A DNA stretch of 64,000 bases from Amanita rubescens. Lineage: Eukaryota; Basidiomycota; Agaricomycetes; Agaricales; Amanitaceae. Below the pieces are notes generated by a model. It was not told the origin of the DNA. It was given only the letters and a program-made list of their open reading frames with translations, and ran no database searches. Both the position numbers and the translations under genes were made by a program. The DNA is taken from positions 248,001 to 312,000 of the forward strand of contig WION01000005.1 of the NCBI GenBank assembly GCA_015039365.1. The letters are read 5' to 3'. The first letter of the stretch is position 1. Every line of letters starts with the position of its first letter. Below are positions 10,973-21,936 of the stretch, one piece after another.

Positions 10973-13900
10973 TCAATGTCTTTCGGGCAATTTGGACAAC
11001 ACAGGCGCTAGATTTGAAGGTTGTGGAGGAGACACACCGGCAATGCGGCATGCAATTTCAACTTTCTGACGAAGAGTTCCATACTGAATACGTTGATCTT
11101 GGGCAGAGGCCATTAGTGTTGAATCTATAGACGTAGTAACAACCCCTACCCGGACAAGGCCATACAGACGAGAGACTAAGGAAAATTAATTGATCGCTAG
11201 AATCACTTTATAAGCTATGGATTACATACTAGTCCACAGCCGCGACAAGGGCTTTGCAAACGTCGAGCGCCGTCATCAACGTTTGGTCATATTCCCATAA
11301 ACACAGGGCTCTGGATAGGGAGTGAGCTACCCTGAATGGTAATGTATTTAACTGACCTAATTATCTGCGCCATAAACCAAAAGACGAAGAATGGTCGCCG
11401 TACGAGGACATGGTTACTATTTCCTGTAACCGTGTGTAATCCATTCATAAGCCGTCGCGCAACGGTCGCTTGATGCGTTACTAAATCATCCATTAGACGT
11501 GCAATAGATATTGACTCGAAAGTCGTGCGTACACCATTCTTCCGCTTTCCTGCGGTGGAACAGACCATTAACGTTACTGAAGGAAGAATGAGTTCCTTAG
11601 AATTGCATAGCAACGAGGAAGGATAATCACGTAGTCACGAGAGGTATCCAACGCTGGTATTCGTATGAAATGCACATCCTAATGCTGTGCAACATTTAGT
11701 GATTTAAAATTGACGCTCTCATGAGTCGCTCACTTGAATATGTACTCTCGCGCTACAAAGAGAAAGGTACGTTCAAGATTGCAAGTATGCTTGTCGAGTG
11801 CTGCTTCTAACACATCCGTCTCAAGCCATGCTTTGATGGCAAATTGCGCTTTCTCTGTATCAGAGGCTGTCATATCGGTGCGCATACGTGCACAACCGTG
11901 CCACAAAAGATAAGATCGATCATAAAGAGCCCATATTGTATCCTTGGAAGATTGAAGTGAGGCGATTGGTGAACGCGCTATACATTCTCCGGAGAACAAC
12001 AAAGCATACTAACATGGGCATTAGGATTAGCTGGGAACCTTGGTTTTATGACTCCACGTACATTTGCAGGATTAGAAATAAATAATTCGGGAGCTTTCGC
12101 CCGGCATGCTGATATATATGAGACATGTCCAGCGGCGAGAGACATTGAGCTCCAGCATAGCCGTCGGCATGATTCTTTCCTGATTTCGCCCACTGACCAC
12201 GTTGCATTCCATGCAGGCGCATGACCCCATAAAGGTGTGTATTCATTGGTTAACGCCCAATTTGATGCTAATGTCAGTGCTTTGCAACCACACCCAATGT
12301 TCGGAGTTGGGGTTGCCGACATGCAGCGTGCTGAACCGTCGGTTGGGCCTGAAAGGTCTGAACTAGCGTCGTATGTCCAAGCCACTTTCTGAGGCACGGC
12401 GGGTACGGAGCGCGGCGAAAAGACGGACGTGTCCGCGTCATCGGCATCAAGTTGTGTCAAAGATAGACCGTGTATCAGGGAATCCAAAAGAGTCAGGGCG
12501 GAAAATGCTCGTGATGCAGAATGCTTAGGGTGTGCACAGATCTCGAACAAAGCAAGCACCTTCACAATAGGATGAGCCCAATTGAACCATATTAGTGCAT
12601 TCGACGTACCCAGGCTGCCTGAGCAACTGATTCGTCGATCCAATGAGAATTGATGCTAGCTTCCAAAGCTGCCTGTGCCTCATCTCTGAAACGTAGTGCA
12701 CGCATCCGTCCTGGTTCACCACGTTCAATTTCGGAACTCTGCCAGAAGGTAGCCATTGCCAACAACGCTAGTACCAAACATGGTTGCATGCTTTCTCTGC
12801 GCACAGGGTCGCAGAAATTTCCGAAGAATGTTGGCACATGAAAGAAGGAGAACCAGTAATTTGACTCGCGAAAGACGAATCTCAAGTCAGATATGATGCG
12901 CTGAGAAGCTATGTCTCGTTGGGCAGGCATTATATGTTGATACCGCGAAGCAGCGGGAGATAGATATAAACATAATAGCGAATCCCACCAGACTTTACGA
13001 GCGAAGCTAAGAGACGGTCCCATGTCAATAGCGTTGCTTTGTTGGGTTTTATCTTTCTCTTCGTCCATCTCGACAAGGTAGTCGTTCCCCGTATCAGAAT
13101 ATGTAATGACATTGCGATACAAATTGGTTGATATAACGGACTAGTTCGCAGTTAGATAGTGATCAGACACAAAGAAGTTAAGACTTGCCTTTCCAAGGGG
13201 AAAACTCGCACCGGTGGTTGAGAACATGGGGTAGTACGTCACATCTGGGTACCCACTTGCGAATGCTGCCAGAGAGTCACTCCGAGGATCTTGTTGAAGA
13301 GCTGATAATTGTTGGATGTATGGGACTGTGAGGCCGCTAGATGCATCGTCAACTCCATAATCATCTCCGACCTCTTGTGTTCGTCGTCGTTTGCGCGGTT
13401 GAGGTTGACTAGTATCATCCAACTGATCTGGCGATTCTCGAACGATGCGTTGACGCGCTCCAGGAGTTTTGTCCGGTCCTCTTCTCTTCGGAAGAGTATC
13501 GTATTCGCATTGCGAGTTTGCACGTCGATTGCAATTATGACAAACAGGTTTCGCACCATCACAACGAATTTTGCGAGTGCGACTACAACTCTTGTTTAGC
13601 GCAAAGAAGAAACCAAAGTGCGTAGGTATACCATTGGAGACAAGCTACATATACCCTTGCACGGGGTTTGCCCTGTGTAGTTGGAGGCTGATCCGGGGCG
13701 AGGTTTATCCGGGGTTTCGGGCGCCTGGGTTTCCGAGGTTTATTGGGTGTTTGAGTGTCAATCGTAGCCAGTTCCTGGTTAATAGCCGAAGTGGTGGCTT
13801 GAACAGTTCCCGGACTTGGCGTGCCTGCCTGCCCACTATTGACAGGGCCTGTGGTGAGCGAGTAGCCTTGGCATTCTGTCGTTGACCACGCGAGATTACT

Positions 13901-14041
13901 CCCATCCAAGTTCAGTGGAGCGGCTCTTTCACCAGGTGATCGCTTCTCGAAAAGAGGGGTATCGGAAGCAGAGCCATGCCCGGGAGCTATATGCCGAACA
14001 AGTGACGAGTTTCTTTCCATCGGAAAAGATGTGATAACCAA
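10973..14041 (-). CDS. Zn2Cys6 fungal transcription factor
   Basis: A fungal binuclear zinc-cluster regulator. A disordered N-terminus (ATG 14041) leads to the zinc cluster ACLQCRTRKIRCDGAKPVC plus HNC and SQC, with C-x2-C-x6-C-x6-C-x2-C-x7-C spacing; the 49-nt intron 13583-13631 splits the second Cys codon. A basic KRRGPDKTPGARQR linker follows. Later exons (13582-13189, 13140-12610, 12559-12062, 12008 onward) carry the fungal-specific regulatory domain, including VPTFFGNFCDPVRRESMQPCLVLALLAMATFW. Intron 13141-13188 uses a GC donor. The C-terminal end is clear (RLYGLVRVGVVTTSID to LPERH, stop 10973-10975), but joins between about 11730 and 11300 are ambiguous to me. Target genes cannot be inferred. 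It is divergent from the FHA gene. Confidence 0.85.
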
Positions 14042-14561
14042 ATAAATGCGCTTCTGCCCCTATGAAGGACTAAGCAATGTTGGCATAGGCCTATATGGCC
14101 CAAAGCGAAAGCACGAGAAGAAGAAAAGTAACCCGCTGAGAACAGCCTCAGCGCGCTCATGACTTATGTTGACCCATGTTTATAACGGCCGCCTGTCCAT
14201 CCCACGTATCATCAAGCCGTTTTATGCCGCGGGACGGTATCTTGTCTTGAGCATACCATACTTATCTAACTGTGGGTACATGAGAAGAGGTTGAGAAGCA
14301 ATTCCTCCAAACAAAGGACATATCCTGATCCTTAAATTATGTCTTTGTCTTGTTCACCTTCTCTGAAAAAACAATGCGGTGATGAATGTTACTGACCTAA
14401 GTACTTATTCTTTTATGAGGTGGGATCAACGTTATCTTGGCAACCACCGCTGGCAGCCCTATAGTCTGATTGATGGTATCAAACGGACGTGTCTTTGTTG
14501 CGAGTTGGGATCACATTGACAAGGCTTGTGACGATACGTCACAGGGTAACATACTTGGCCA
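14042..14561. other. Divergent intergenic region, no gene seen
   Basis: A 520-bp gap between the start codons of the zinc-cluster factor and the FHA protein. It probably holds both promoters. I see no conserved coding sequence, repeat or RNA gene in it. Confidence 0.5.
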
Positions 14562-15610
14562 ATGCCCCGAGATTCTCGCCCACCCCCAAGGCACCGCGAG
14601 CGCCCTGAGAAAGAACGGTCATATGAACAGAGCGCAAGGCATCATGATGAACATCGTTCATCGAGAAGCAGATATGAGGATGATTCAAGAAGCAAATACA
14701 CTGATGGTGATACACGAAGTAACATGGAAAGAACGCAGTTTAGACGTGATGAACGACGACGGGACTATGACTATCCCGGAGGGTATGGAGAGCGGGAAAG
14801 AGAACGCGAGCGTCAGAGAGACAGAGAACGCTACGATAGAGAACGCGACAGAGGGCGGTCCGCGTCTCCGCGACGCTCACGTTCAGGCCGGTCAAGAAGC
14901 GCTTCACCTGATGCCAGTGAGAAGAACAAGGCGAAACCGAATTTTGCACCCTCGGGACTCTTGGCTGCGGAAACCAACACGATTAGAGCGACAAATGGTG
15001 AAAGTACCGTTCTGAAGTATAATGAGCCTCCAGAGGCAAGGCGACCGACCGTGGGCTGGCGACTCTATGTATTCAAAGGCGAAGAACAAGTCGGTTAGTC
15101 CGACGTGAACCTTCCTGGTGACAATTCTTGAAACGCGTCTTTACAGATTTATTACATATAAACAGACAGAGTGCATACCTTATTGGAAGGGATCGACTTG
15201 TCGCGGACATCGTGATTGACCATCCGTCTTGCTCGAAACAACATGCAGTAATTCAACGTGAGCTTAAATCTTGACTTGCGTTGTACAGTGTTAACAGCGC
15301 AGGTAGACCGGTTTGTACATGAGAAAAACGAATTGGGTGATACTAGAGGTGTAATAAAGTAAGTTCGGGCTGCGGCAGACAAGAGCAACCCTAATTTGGA
15401 GTAGGCCGTATGTCATCGATCTCGAGTCAACAAACGGAACACATGTAAACGGCGTCACAATACCACCATCACGTTTCTATGAACTCAAACAGAGTGACGG
15501 TACGGTGTTATTGTTCTCTTCCGGTCGGAATATTAACAATTGGCCTCTCAGTGATTAAATTCGGTACATCTGCGCGGGAATATGTTCTTTTACACGATGA
15601 GGCGGTCTGA
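14562..15610 (+). CDS. FHA-domain splicing factor (SNIP1/Pml1-like)
   Basis: The N-terminus is a long Arg/Ser/Asp/Glu-rich region (RERERERQRDRERYDRERDR, then RSASPRRSRSGRSRS), followed by the signature stretch preceding the FHA fold (WRLYVFKGEEQVD, LLHINRQSAYLIGRDR). The FHA core is VADIVIDHPSCSKQHAVIQ, then VIDLESTNGTHVNGVTIPP, then VIKFGTSAREYVLLHDE. Exon 1 ends at 15093; three further introns are removed in frame and the stop is TGA at 15608-15610. The phosphopeptide-binding residues (GR, S.QHA, NGT.VNG) are present. This is the architecture of human SNIP1, plant DAWDLE and yeast Pml1 (RES complex; pre-mRNA retention and splicing). Nuclear; role inferred from the family. Confidence 0.9.
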
Positions 15611-16153
15611 GTCTTCCAGAGGCGGTGCTTTGCGGTCACCTCACTAGGCATATCTAGCTCATGTGCTCCGCAACGCTTGAGATGCTGTTGCGGTGTTGCT
15701 ACTTCCATCATACTTCCGTCACGTGGTTAGCATAGATGACCATATTTGGCTAAACTGGTTAGCACAAAACGCGGCGTAGGCGTGCTACAAAGCCTTTCAA
15801 GGTAGTAGTATTATTTTAAGCGCTGTGATTATAATCATCTTGTCGATCGGATATGCCTCATTTAATCAATCAGGGACTCGCAACCTACTATATCCATGCC
15901 CAGCGAGTCAATATGTATAGATCGTGAGAGCGCCTGATTTATTCTCGATGAAGAACGAGGAGCTTACCGAAACAAATTTTTTTTCTTTAGTATAACGCGA
16001 GGCACTAGGGCTATGTCTTCGAACATACGAACAAGAAGCGGTCTTTAAGGAGTAAGCTATACCAAACCTATGGTTATGTGGGTCCATGTTCCTATGGACG
16101 CCTTCGCGCTATATCATCCCAGCCCTGCTAGCCTTTGATACCCCAATTCCCCG
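15611..16153. other. Intergenic region, nothing recognised
   Basis: A 543-bp stretch between the FHA gene stop and the C2H2 gene start. It contains no convincing ORF, repeat or RNA gene and presumably carries the terminator of the former and the promoter of the latter. Confidence 0.4.
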
Positions 16154-17265
16154 ATGCCTTCGCTAAGTACTCGCAGTCCTTGCTTTTCAACATACCGACT
16201 CCTGTCTGACGAATCCACCGTCAAGACGACGGATGCCGGTGTGGACGATGAACTCGAGATTTTACCCTACTTAACCTCCGAGTCCGAGTCCGAACCTTCG
16301 TCCCGCGCGTCGTCCCCATATTCTGAATCAGCGACGTCTTCAGCGACGCCCTATTTGTCTGACGACAAGGAAATAGAGTAAATATGATTTTTCTATGACC
16401 ATCGGTAGAAGGCTGAATAATCCCTTATTAGGCCAGAAGAAATACATCACAGAGATGCCACATTCGAACCCTTGACGAAGATTGTGGGGATAGGGATAGA
16501 CCTGACCCTGTTGTCCGCACCCTGCAATATCACCATCCAGGCCCCAATGAAGTGCGAAGTACCTCGACGAAGAATCGAAGCTCGTAAGGCTTCTCCTCCC
16601 GCTTCCTTGGGCGACTCCGACTTCGAGATGGATGACATCAGTGGTCTCGATGACGATGAATACGTCCCCCCAGAGGAGGCAAAACACAAGAGGGCACTAC
16701 CCTCGAAGAATCATAAGAGACCATCGAAGAAGCCAAGAACGGAGTCCACACTCCTTGGTGCCCCCCCGTCTCCGAACGTGACCGTTGGAAATCCGAAGCG
16801 CCGTGCCCGCAACCTCCCTTCGTCCGCCGATGCGGTTGAAGACGAGCTTGAACGGATTTCACGCATAAGGAGTTCGGGGAAGAAGAAGGCGAATGGCAGA
16901 AAAAACAAGGAGTTTTCTTGTCATATTTGTTCCTCACGATCGTTCACGCGACAAAGCGACTTGGTACGACACGTGAACACCCATTACTCGCAGCAGGTGA
17001 AATCTACAGTATGCTGCGGGATATCTGAAGAAGAAGCATTGGAACGTAATATTGACCCCGACCATGTCAGGACACGTCGCTTGGCGGGTGATTTACGAAT
17101 AGGTGCTTGCGGCGAGACCTTCAGCCGCAATGACGCACTTTTACGGCACGTAAGGCTACGGTCATCGCAATGTCTTCTGCTAAGTGAGTATTAAAAGCGA
17201 TAGTCTCTGACAACCTAACCAATCTGAATACAGGGGCGGGGCAGCTTATTGGTTCTGATTGCTAG
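16154..17265 (+). CDS. C2H2 zinc-finger protein
   Basis: Three exons (16154-16377, 16432-17183, 17234-17265) join in frame. The N-terminal half is Ser/Glu/Asp-rich and acidic, then a basic segment (KHKRALPSKNHKRPSKKPR) resembling a nuclear localisation signal. The C-terminus has a classical finger, FSCHICSSRSFTRQSDLVRH with a second His at VNTHY. A second, non-classical finger follows: CCG, then after a spacer ACGETFSRNDALLRHVRL, where a long insert (EEEALERNIDPDHVRTRR) interrupts the usual Cys spacing. Paired fingers of this type, with a loop in the second, occur in fungal DNA-binding regulators. The last exon adds RAGQLIGSDC. Predicted nuclear DNA-binding protein of unknown target. Confidence 0.75.
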
Positions 17266-17347
17266 CCTTGCATTTATACATATGTATCACAATAAGGACT
17301 GCTAATTCTTGGACGAAATACCCGCAAATACAAATACCTTTCAATCT

Positions 17348-19719
17348 TCAGAATACCGGCGCGTCATATAAGAAAATTCGCCCCTCTTCTTTCTTGATCC
17401 ACCGTGCGACAGCATTAGCTGCATTTATTGCCGCAGTTTTCGGCAGCCATTGAGACAGAGACAGATAGATCTCAAAGGGCTGGGTTATCTGACAGGGTAT
17501 CAGTGATAAATTATCAGAGGTATTAACAATGCCCACCCATCCTAATAAACTTTCCTTCTCAGTGCGCAGGTATTGTAATTTCAGCGTCCCTTCCTGACCG
17601 GACTTGGCATGAATGGAATCATGGATCATTTGGTACAATGTAATCAACCTGTCGGCATAGCACCAGGCTCCGATCTGGTCATTGTCTATTATTTTCTGAC
17701 GGTGGCTTACCTTCGTCTCGCAGTTATGTCGTCATACGGCTCTTCGAATATTGGCATCGTTATCTGCACATGCGCTCGTGATTTGTAGACGAAATGGCGC
17801 AGGCCAGGTATGCAAAGGTCGGACACGGAATAGACGGTATTACGTGAACGGCAAGCGTCGATAATTTCTGCAAGTAAGCCATCACCCTCGAGTTTCTGCG
17901 GGTATTCACGACATCAGGAAAAAAAAGACTACAGAAAAAAGATAATTCCCGACCTGTGTCGCGCTGTCACACCAGCCGCGGACAACGTCCATGTCCAAAC
18001 CAGTGCTTATACAAACCAGGAGTAAACTTGGTGACTGAAGGTCTTCATTACACGTTACAGCATAATTGTTCGCATTAAAGTTAGGGCCGACCGTTTCTTC
18101 AGGTACATCACACTCGGGGACAGGCGTGGGTGGTCGGTCCGGTGGTCCATGGACTTCTCGCCGACGGAGAAATGATATGTAGGCGTGTACAAAGCATTGA
18201 GGATTATATTTAGGGAGACAGATAGGAATCCAAGAAGCTGGCGCAGGCGAATTAAATATCGATGGTGATTGGACGGTATTCAGGATAATATGGACGTCTA
18301 TCGTGGGCACATTAATTAAGATAAAAAATGAAAGGCACGATGCCAGGACCTGCTGGATGGATCGAGTGCCTTCTTGGCCTAATTAAAGCCACAACTTGAC
18401 CAGAAGCAATAAGCATGACATAGAGCATGTCCTGCATGCGAAAAGTCAGTTAAATTTTATATATAAAGGCTGCCATTAGGACCTTTATCTTGGAATGGGG
18501 GACCAGTGCTTCTGCAACTCGTTTGCGCAAAGGAGGCTCTAACTTGAGACAGTGAAGTGCTGAAGTGCTCATCGCTAAGTCAAGCTCCGCCCTATCTAAC
18601 AGCGATGACAGGAAAGACTCTGCGCCTAGATGATTAGGTTAGTGTGTATGGGGAAAAAGGTTGTACTATTGGAAAATAACCGTTGAGGAGCCGACGCAAA
18701 TCGAAATTGGTTCTACGCTCAAATATCCGTCGAAGTTGGCCGGCAGTAACGACGCTCAAAATTTGCAAGTGTAGATATTCCAAGTGGGATCTTGTCTTGC
18801 TTAACGCATACCAATCGAGGTAATTCATCACGACATTTCCTCAAGCTAAGATTAATTATACGTACAACTGACTCAGGCTCTCCCCAGGATGAGACACAAA
18901 CATAATATAGCGGTGAACGCGTCAGGAAAGTTATTCGGGTTTTCCCTGCATTAATGCTCCGCAGCTTGTCATGGTCGTCTAGGAAGACCGATATCAGCGC
19001 TTGCATAACGGCGATCATGGATGCAATGTCATCAGAATCTTGTCCTACAGCGCTAACATACCCGTGAGAGGCCGTTCGACCCTTCCTGCATGCGCTACAC
19101 TTACCGTGTGAAGACGGGCTTCCCGGCATCGGTTAAGACAAAATACGACCGGGGTTGGTATGGGGCCACTACAATAACATTCATAATACAAGAAAAACGG
19201 GCAATTGTGTTAACGTTACCTGAACTCGTGAGAGATTCATGTGTACCTGTTATAGATCCCTTTTTGATGCGAGGGGACGTATTGGCTTCGAAAAGGATTA
19301 ATTCGACTTTCGTGAGTAGAACGATATGGTTAACCTGATTTGGATTGATTCAACGTCTTTCTGAGTTGATCTCGAAGTATCTTTTTATCTTCTTCTGAAG
19401 TACCTGGTTGGTCTACATATCCTGTCGCTGTTACATCGTCAGCTTCTGCGGGATCCTCTTTATGATCAGAATCTTGTATGAGAATGCCTTCGTTCATGTC
19501 TACATCAGTTATGGAAGATGCCGAACTTTTCAACGTTGTGTCCTGCGATAATGGGCCCGTTGTGGATGTTCCGACATTTTGTCCGTGAATATGGAGATTT
19601 AACAGGGATGACGACGGACGGAGCGACGGAGCCACTGTGGGATGAGACGGAGATAGTCTCGGGGGTCCAGGGGGAGGACTGGCTTTGGACTGTTTGCGCG
19701 AACGTGGTATGTGTTGCAT
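17348..19719 (-). CDS. MON1: Vacuolar fusion protein Mon1
   Basis: Mon1 pairs with Ccz1 as guanine exchange factor for the Rab7 homologue (Ypt7) and drives endosome-to-vacuole maturation. The N-terminus (ATG 19719) is disordered and Pro/Ser-rich. Conserved longin-domain segments follow: GKTRITFLTRSPLYYVCVSS, EYLHLQILSVVTAGQLRRIF and NFDLRRLLNG. The middle includes VHIILNTVQS and CLPKYNPQCFVHAYISFL. The C-terminal signature is ITLYQMIHDSIHAKSGQ, LQYLRTEKESLLGWVTQPFE, and NAVARWIKKEEGRIFLYDAP ending VF, with TGA at 17348-17350. At least six introns are needed. An acidic N-terminal stretch (DSDHKEDPAEADD) is usual for the family. Confidence 0.92.
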
Positions 19720-20004
19720 CTGACTGTCTGGGTAGAGCTAATAGCGTCGGAACCGGTGATGACAAAAGCTCTCGCACAACACCCACACATACCGTCATTA
19801 CTCGGCAACCTCCTTACGGGGCTATGCGCCCTCCAAACGCCACATATACTTATATCGATTTATAATAGTCTTCCTTATAGCACCCACTGGGTCATCGGAT
19901 GCTTTAAAGTGGACTGAAAGGCAAAGGCGTGTGGACCTTGGCTGTTATGAATTGTTGTGCCATGTTTACTACTCGCCCTCCAATGCGTTACCCACTTGGG
20001 GAGC

Positions 20005-20019
20005 GCCGCCTGCGGCGGC
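20005..20019. repeat. GC-rich hairpin (6-bp stem, 3-nt loop)
   Basis: GCCGCC TGC GGCGGC forms a perfect 6-bp all-GC stem with a 3-nt loop. It lies about 385 bp beyond the last recognisable Helitron codon, on the 3' side of that minus-strand ORF, where a Helitron terminal hairpin would be. No CTRR end follows at the expected 10-15 nt, so this role is not established. Confidence 0.35.
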
Positions 20020-20108
20020 AGCAACCTTGCTTGAAATCCATTCCAAGAGACAGCGTATGCTACTAAAATTGGACTAAGAAGTGAAGTCGTCGCATACATC
20101 ATAATTCC

Positions 20109-20256
20109 CCTCCTTAGCTTGTTCTCTGATAATCTGCCATACGTGAATAGAACCTCGCTTTTGAACCTTCCAAGAGCGTTCATACATCATATTTGGCCTC
20201 CTTCGTTTCGTTTTTTGATAATGTGTACGTGAACAGAACCTCGCATTTGAACCTCA
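20109..20256. repeat. Two diverged direct copies of a ~60-bp segment
   Basis: Copy A (about 20109-20170) and copy B (about 20197-20256) share CCTCCTT, TTCT/TTTT, TGATAAT, TACGTGAA, AGAACCTCGC and TTTGAACCT in the same order. Copy starts are about 88 bp apart. Several substitutions and a 2-nt gap separate them. They sit at the 3' side of the Helitron relic. Confidence 0.65.
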
Positions 20257-20402
20257 AAGATGCCCTCGTGCCCATCTGATTGGGGATTCCTGAAGTTTCG
20301 GCGGGTAGGATCTCGCATTAACGGGCACCACGTATTTGTACTTTGTGACAAATTTCTTGTCATCCTGATCCATTTTACGAAAACCTTCGAGTTCCAGACC
20401 AT

Positions 20403-21936
20403 TCAGCAATGAACGCCATATGGAGGTTCTCGCGAGTCAGAGCACAGATTGGACAGACCTTGTCGCAAGAGGTCAGGCGCCGACATGGAGGTGAGATCCG
20501 TATCTATGGCGCCCGAAACCTGAATCGGAAAGACCTCGGGGGGCACTGAAGAATATCGTCAGATAGACAGCAAGGGGGGACCTAAGAAAACGAGACGCAC
20601 CAGATTCGAGGTCATCTTCATCGGAAATGGACCCCTCTTCTGAATCGACGTCAGCATTGCAGGCATCCGAATCTGAACATTATGAGTCTCACGTGAGACG
20701 ACAGAGAAAAGGATTCCAGAATACCTATTTCATCGTTCTCGCCGGGAATATAAGAGTCATTCTGCTCATGCACTAAATCCGGATCGTCGACATGACGGGC
20801 GATGGCCATCAATTCCAAGGGGACGCCATCATCGGGAAGAGAATCCAGGTGTTCGGAAGAGATGCGAATGTGTCCGTAAAATCTTGGATTATTGGCTTTC
20901 AACCAGACTAGAGCCTCCCGGATATAGTTCCTTCGAACGCGAAAGAGGTTACGCATCCAGTTTTCGGGCAATTGTCGCTGGCCGAACAAGGTAATTTGGA
21001 TGACGGAGGCCAGAATTTCCGGACGACGAGGCATCAAGTTTCCCTGAACCATTTCAGCAATACCTGGCGCATCCAGCTCGTAGCTGCAGACATTCCCACG
21101 CATCGCTCTCTGAAGGCTAGGGTTGTCTGGACCCAAGTAAAAATTGTTCACTCGCCTCGGAAATAGCTTGAATACAAAAACCCTTGGATAGACCAAAGCT
21201 ACGAGCAGCTTTCCGGAAAGCTTAGGCGCGTCAGAACCGGTGGAACCCTCCCGATCCAGAGGTTGTTAGCCAAGGATCACCTGGGCGGACGGTTCAGGTC
21301 GCCGTTCTTTAAATCCCCGTCGCAGTGACGACAGATTCGAACGAAGAAGCCATCCGGCATTTGTCGAGTGCCCAATGGCTCCAGTAAAGGATTGTGAAAG
21401 AGGTCGTGATCAGGATGTGGGGTCGCGGGGGCCAAGCGGCGACGGTTGGGAATCGCGTGTAAGGAAAACCATTTTAAGAGGTCCGCTTTCAAAAACGCGT
21501 GTCTGCCGCAGACGCCACAGACACCAGATCCCAAGGCCTCGTTTGAGGTGGCGTCGTAGAATGATCGATAGCAGTGCCTTCGCTCGGCGTCGGTGGGTAC
21601 CTCAAGAAACGACGAGGAGTCCACGGCTTCGGCAGCTCTAACACGGGTGGCGGCTGGTTCGTCCTCGTCAGTGCCGTCCCGAGCACGCGTGCGTTTTCCG
21701 AGATGAGTATCGGCCTGTTGTGAAGCTTCTGCTGCGAACGTCAAAAGTCGGTCTAAGACAGATGGTGGTGAACTGCGGATGATCCAATAGATCAGGTCGT
21801 GCTTGTTCCTGCGATCCGTAGATGGGAGTCCACAGAAAAAAGAGGCATAGTGACGGAGAGTACTCCACCGCAAATCGGAGAGGCGGTTATAAACTTCTTC
21901 ATGGGCCTCTTCAACATGGCCAGACATCTGTGCCAA
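20403..21936 (-). pseudogene. Decayed Helitron ORF (DUF6570-type N-terminal half)
   Basis: Reading on the minus strand from ATG 21936, the protein matches the N-terminal part of agaricomycete Helitron Rep/helicase proteins. Visible segments are VYNRLSDLRWSTLRHYASFF, HDLIYWIIRSSPPSVL, RRHCYRSFYDATSNEALGS, VCGVCGRHAF, then SLANNLWIGRVPP, YPRVFVFKLFPRR, LQRAMRGNVCSYELDAPG, MVQGNLMPRRPEILASVIQI and NYIREALVWLKANNPRFYGH. After an acidic stretch, VFPIQVSGAIDTDLTSMSA and LRQGLSNL mark the beginning of the Helitron helicase-like region, which breaks off at a stop (20403-20405). The frame is broken by TGA at 21277-21279 just before SLANNLW and by a frameshift near 21215 between SFPE and LLVALVYP. The Rep HUH nuclease and helicase are absent, so the copy is truncated and dead. 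Confidence 0.8.

Noticed and set aside
20005..20019. Hairpin as a proven Helitron 3' end
   Set aside because: No CTRR sequence follows on the minus strand at the normal 10-15 nt distance.
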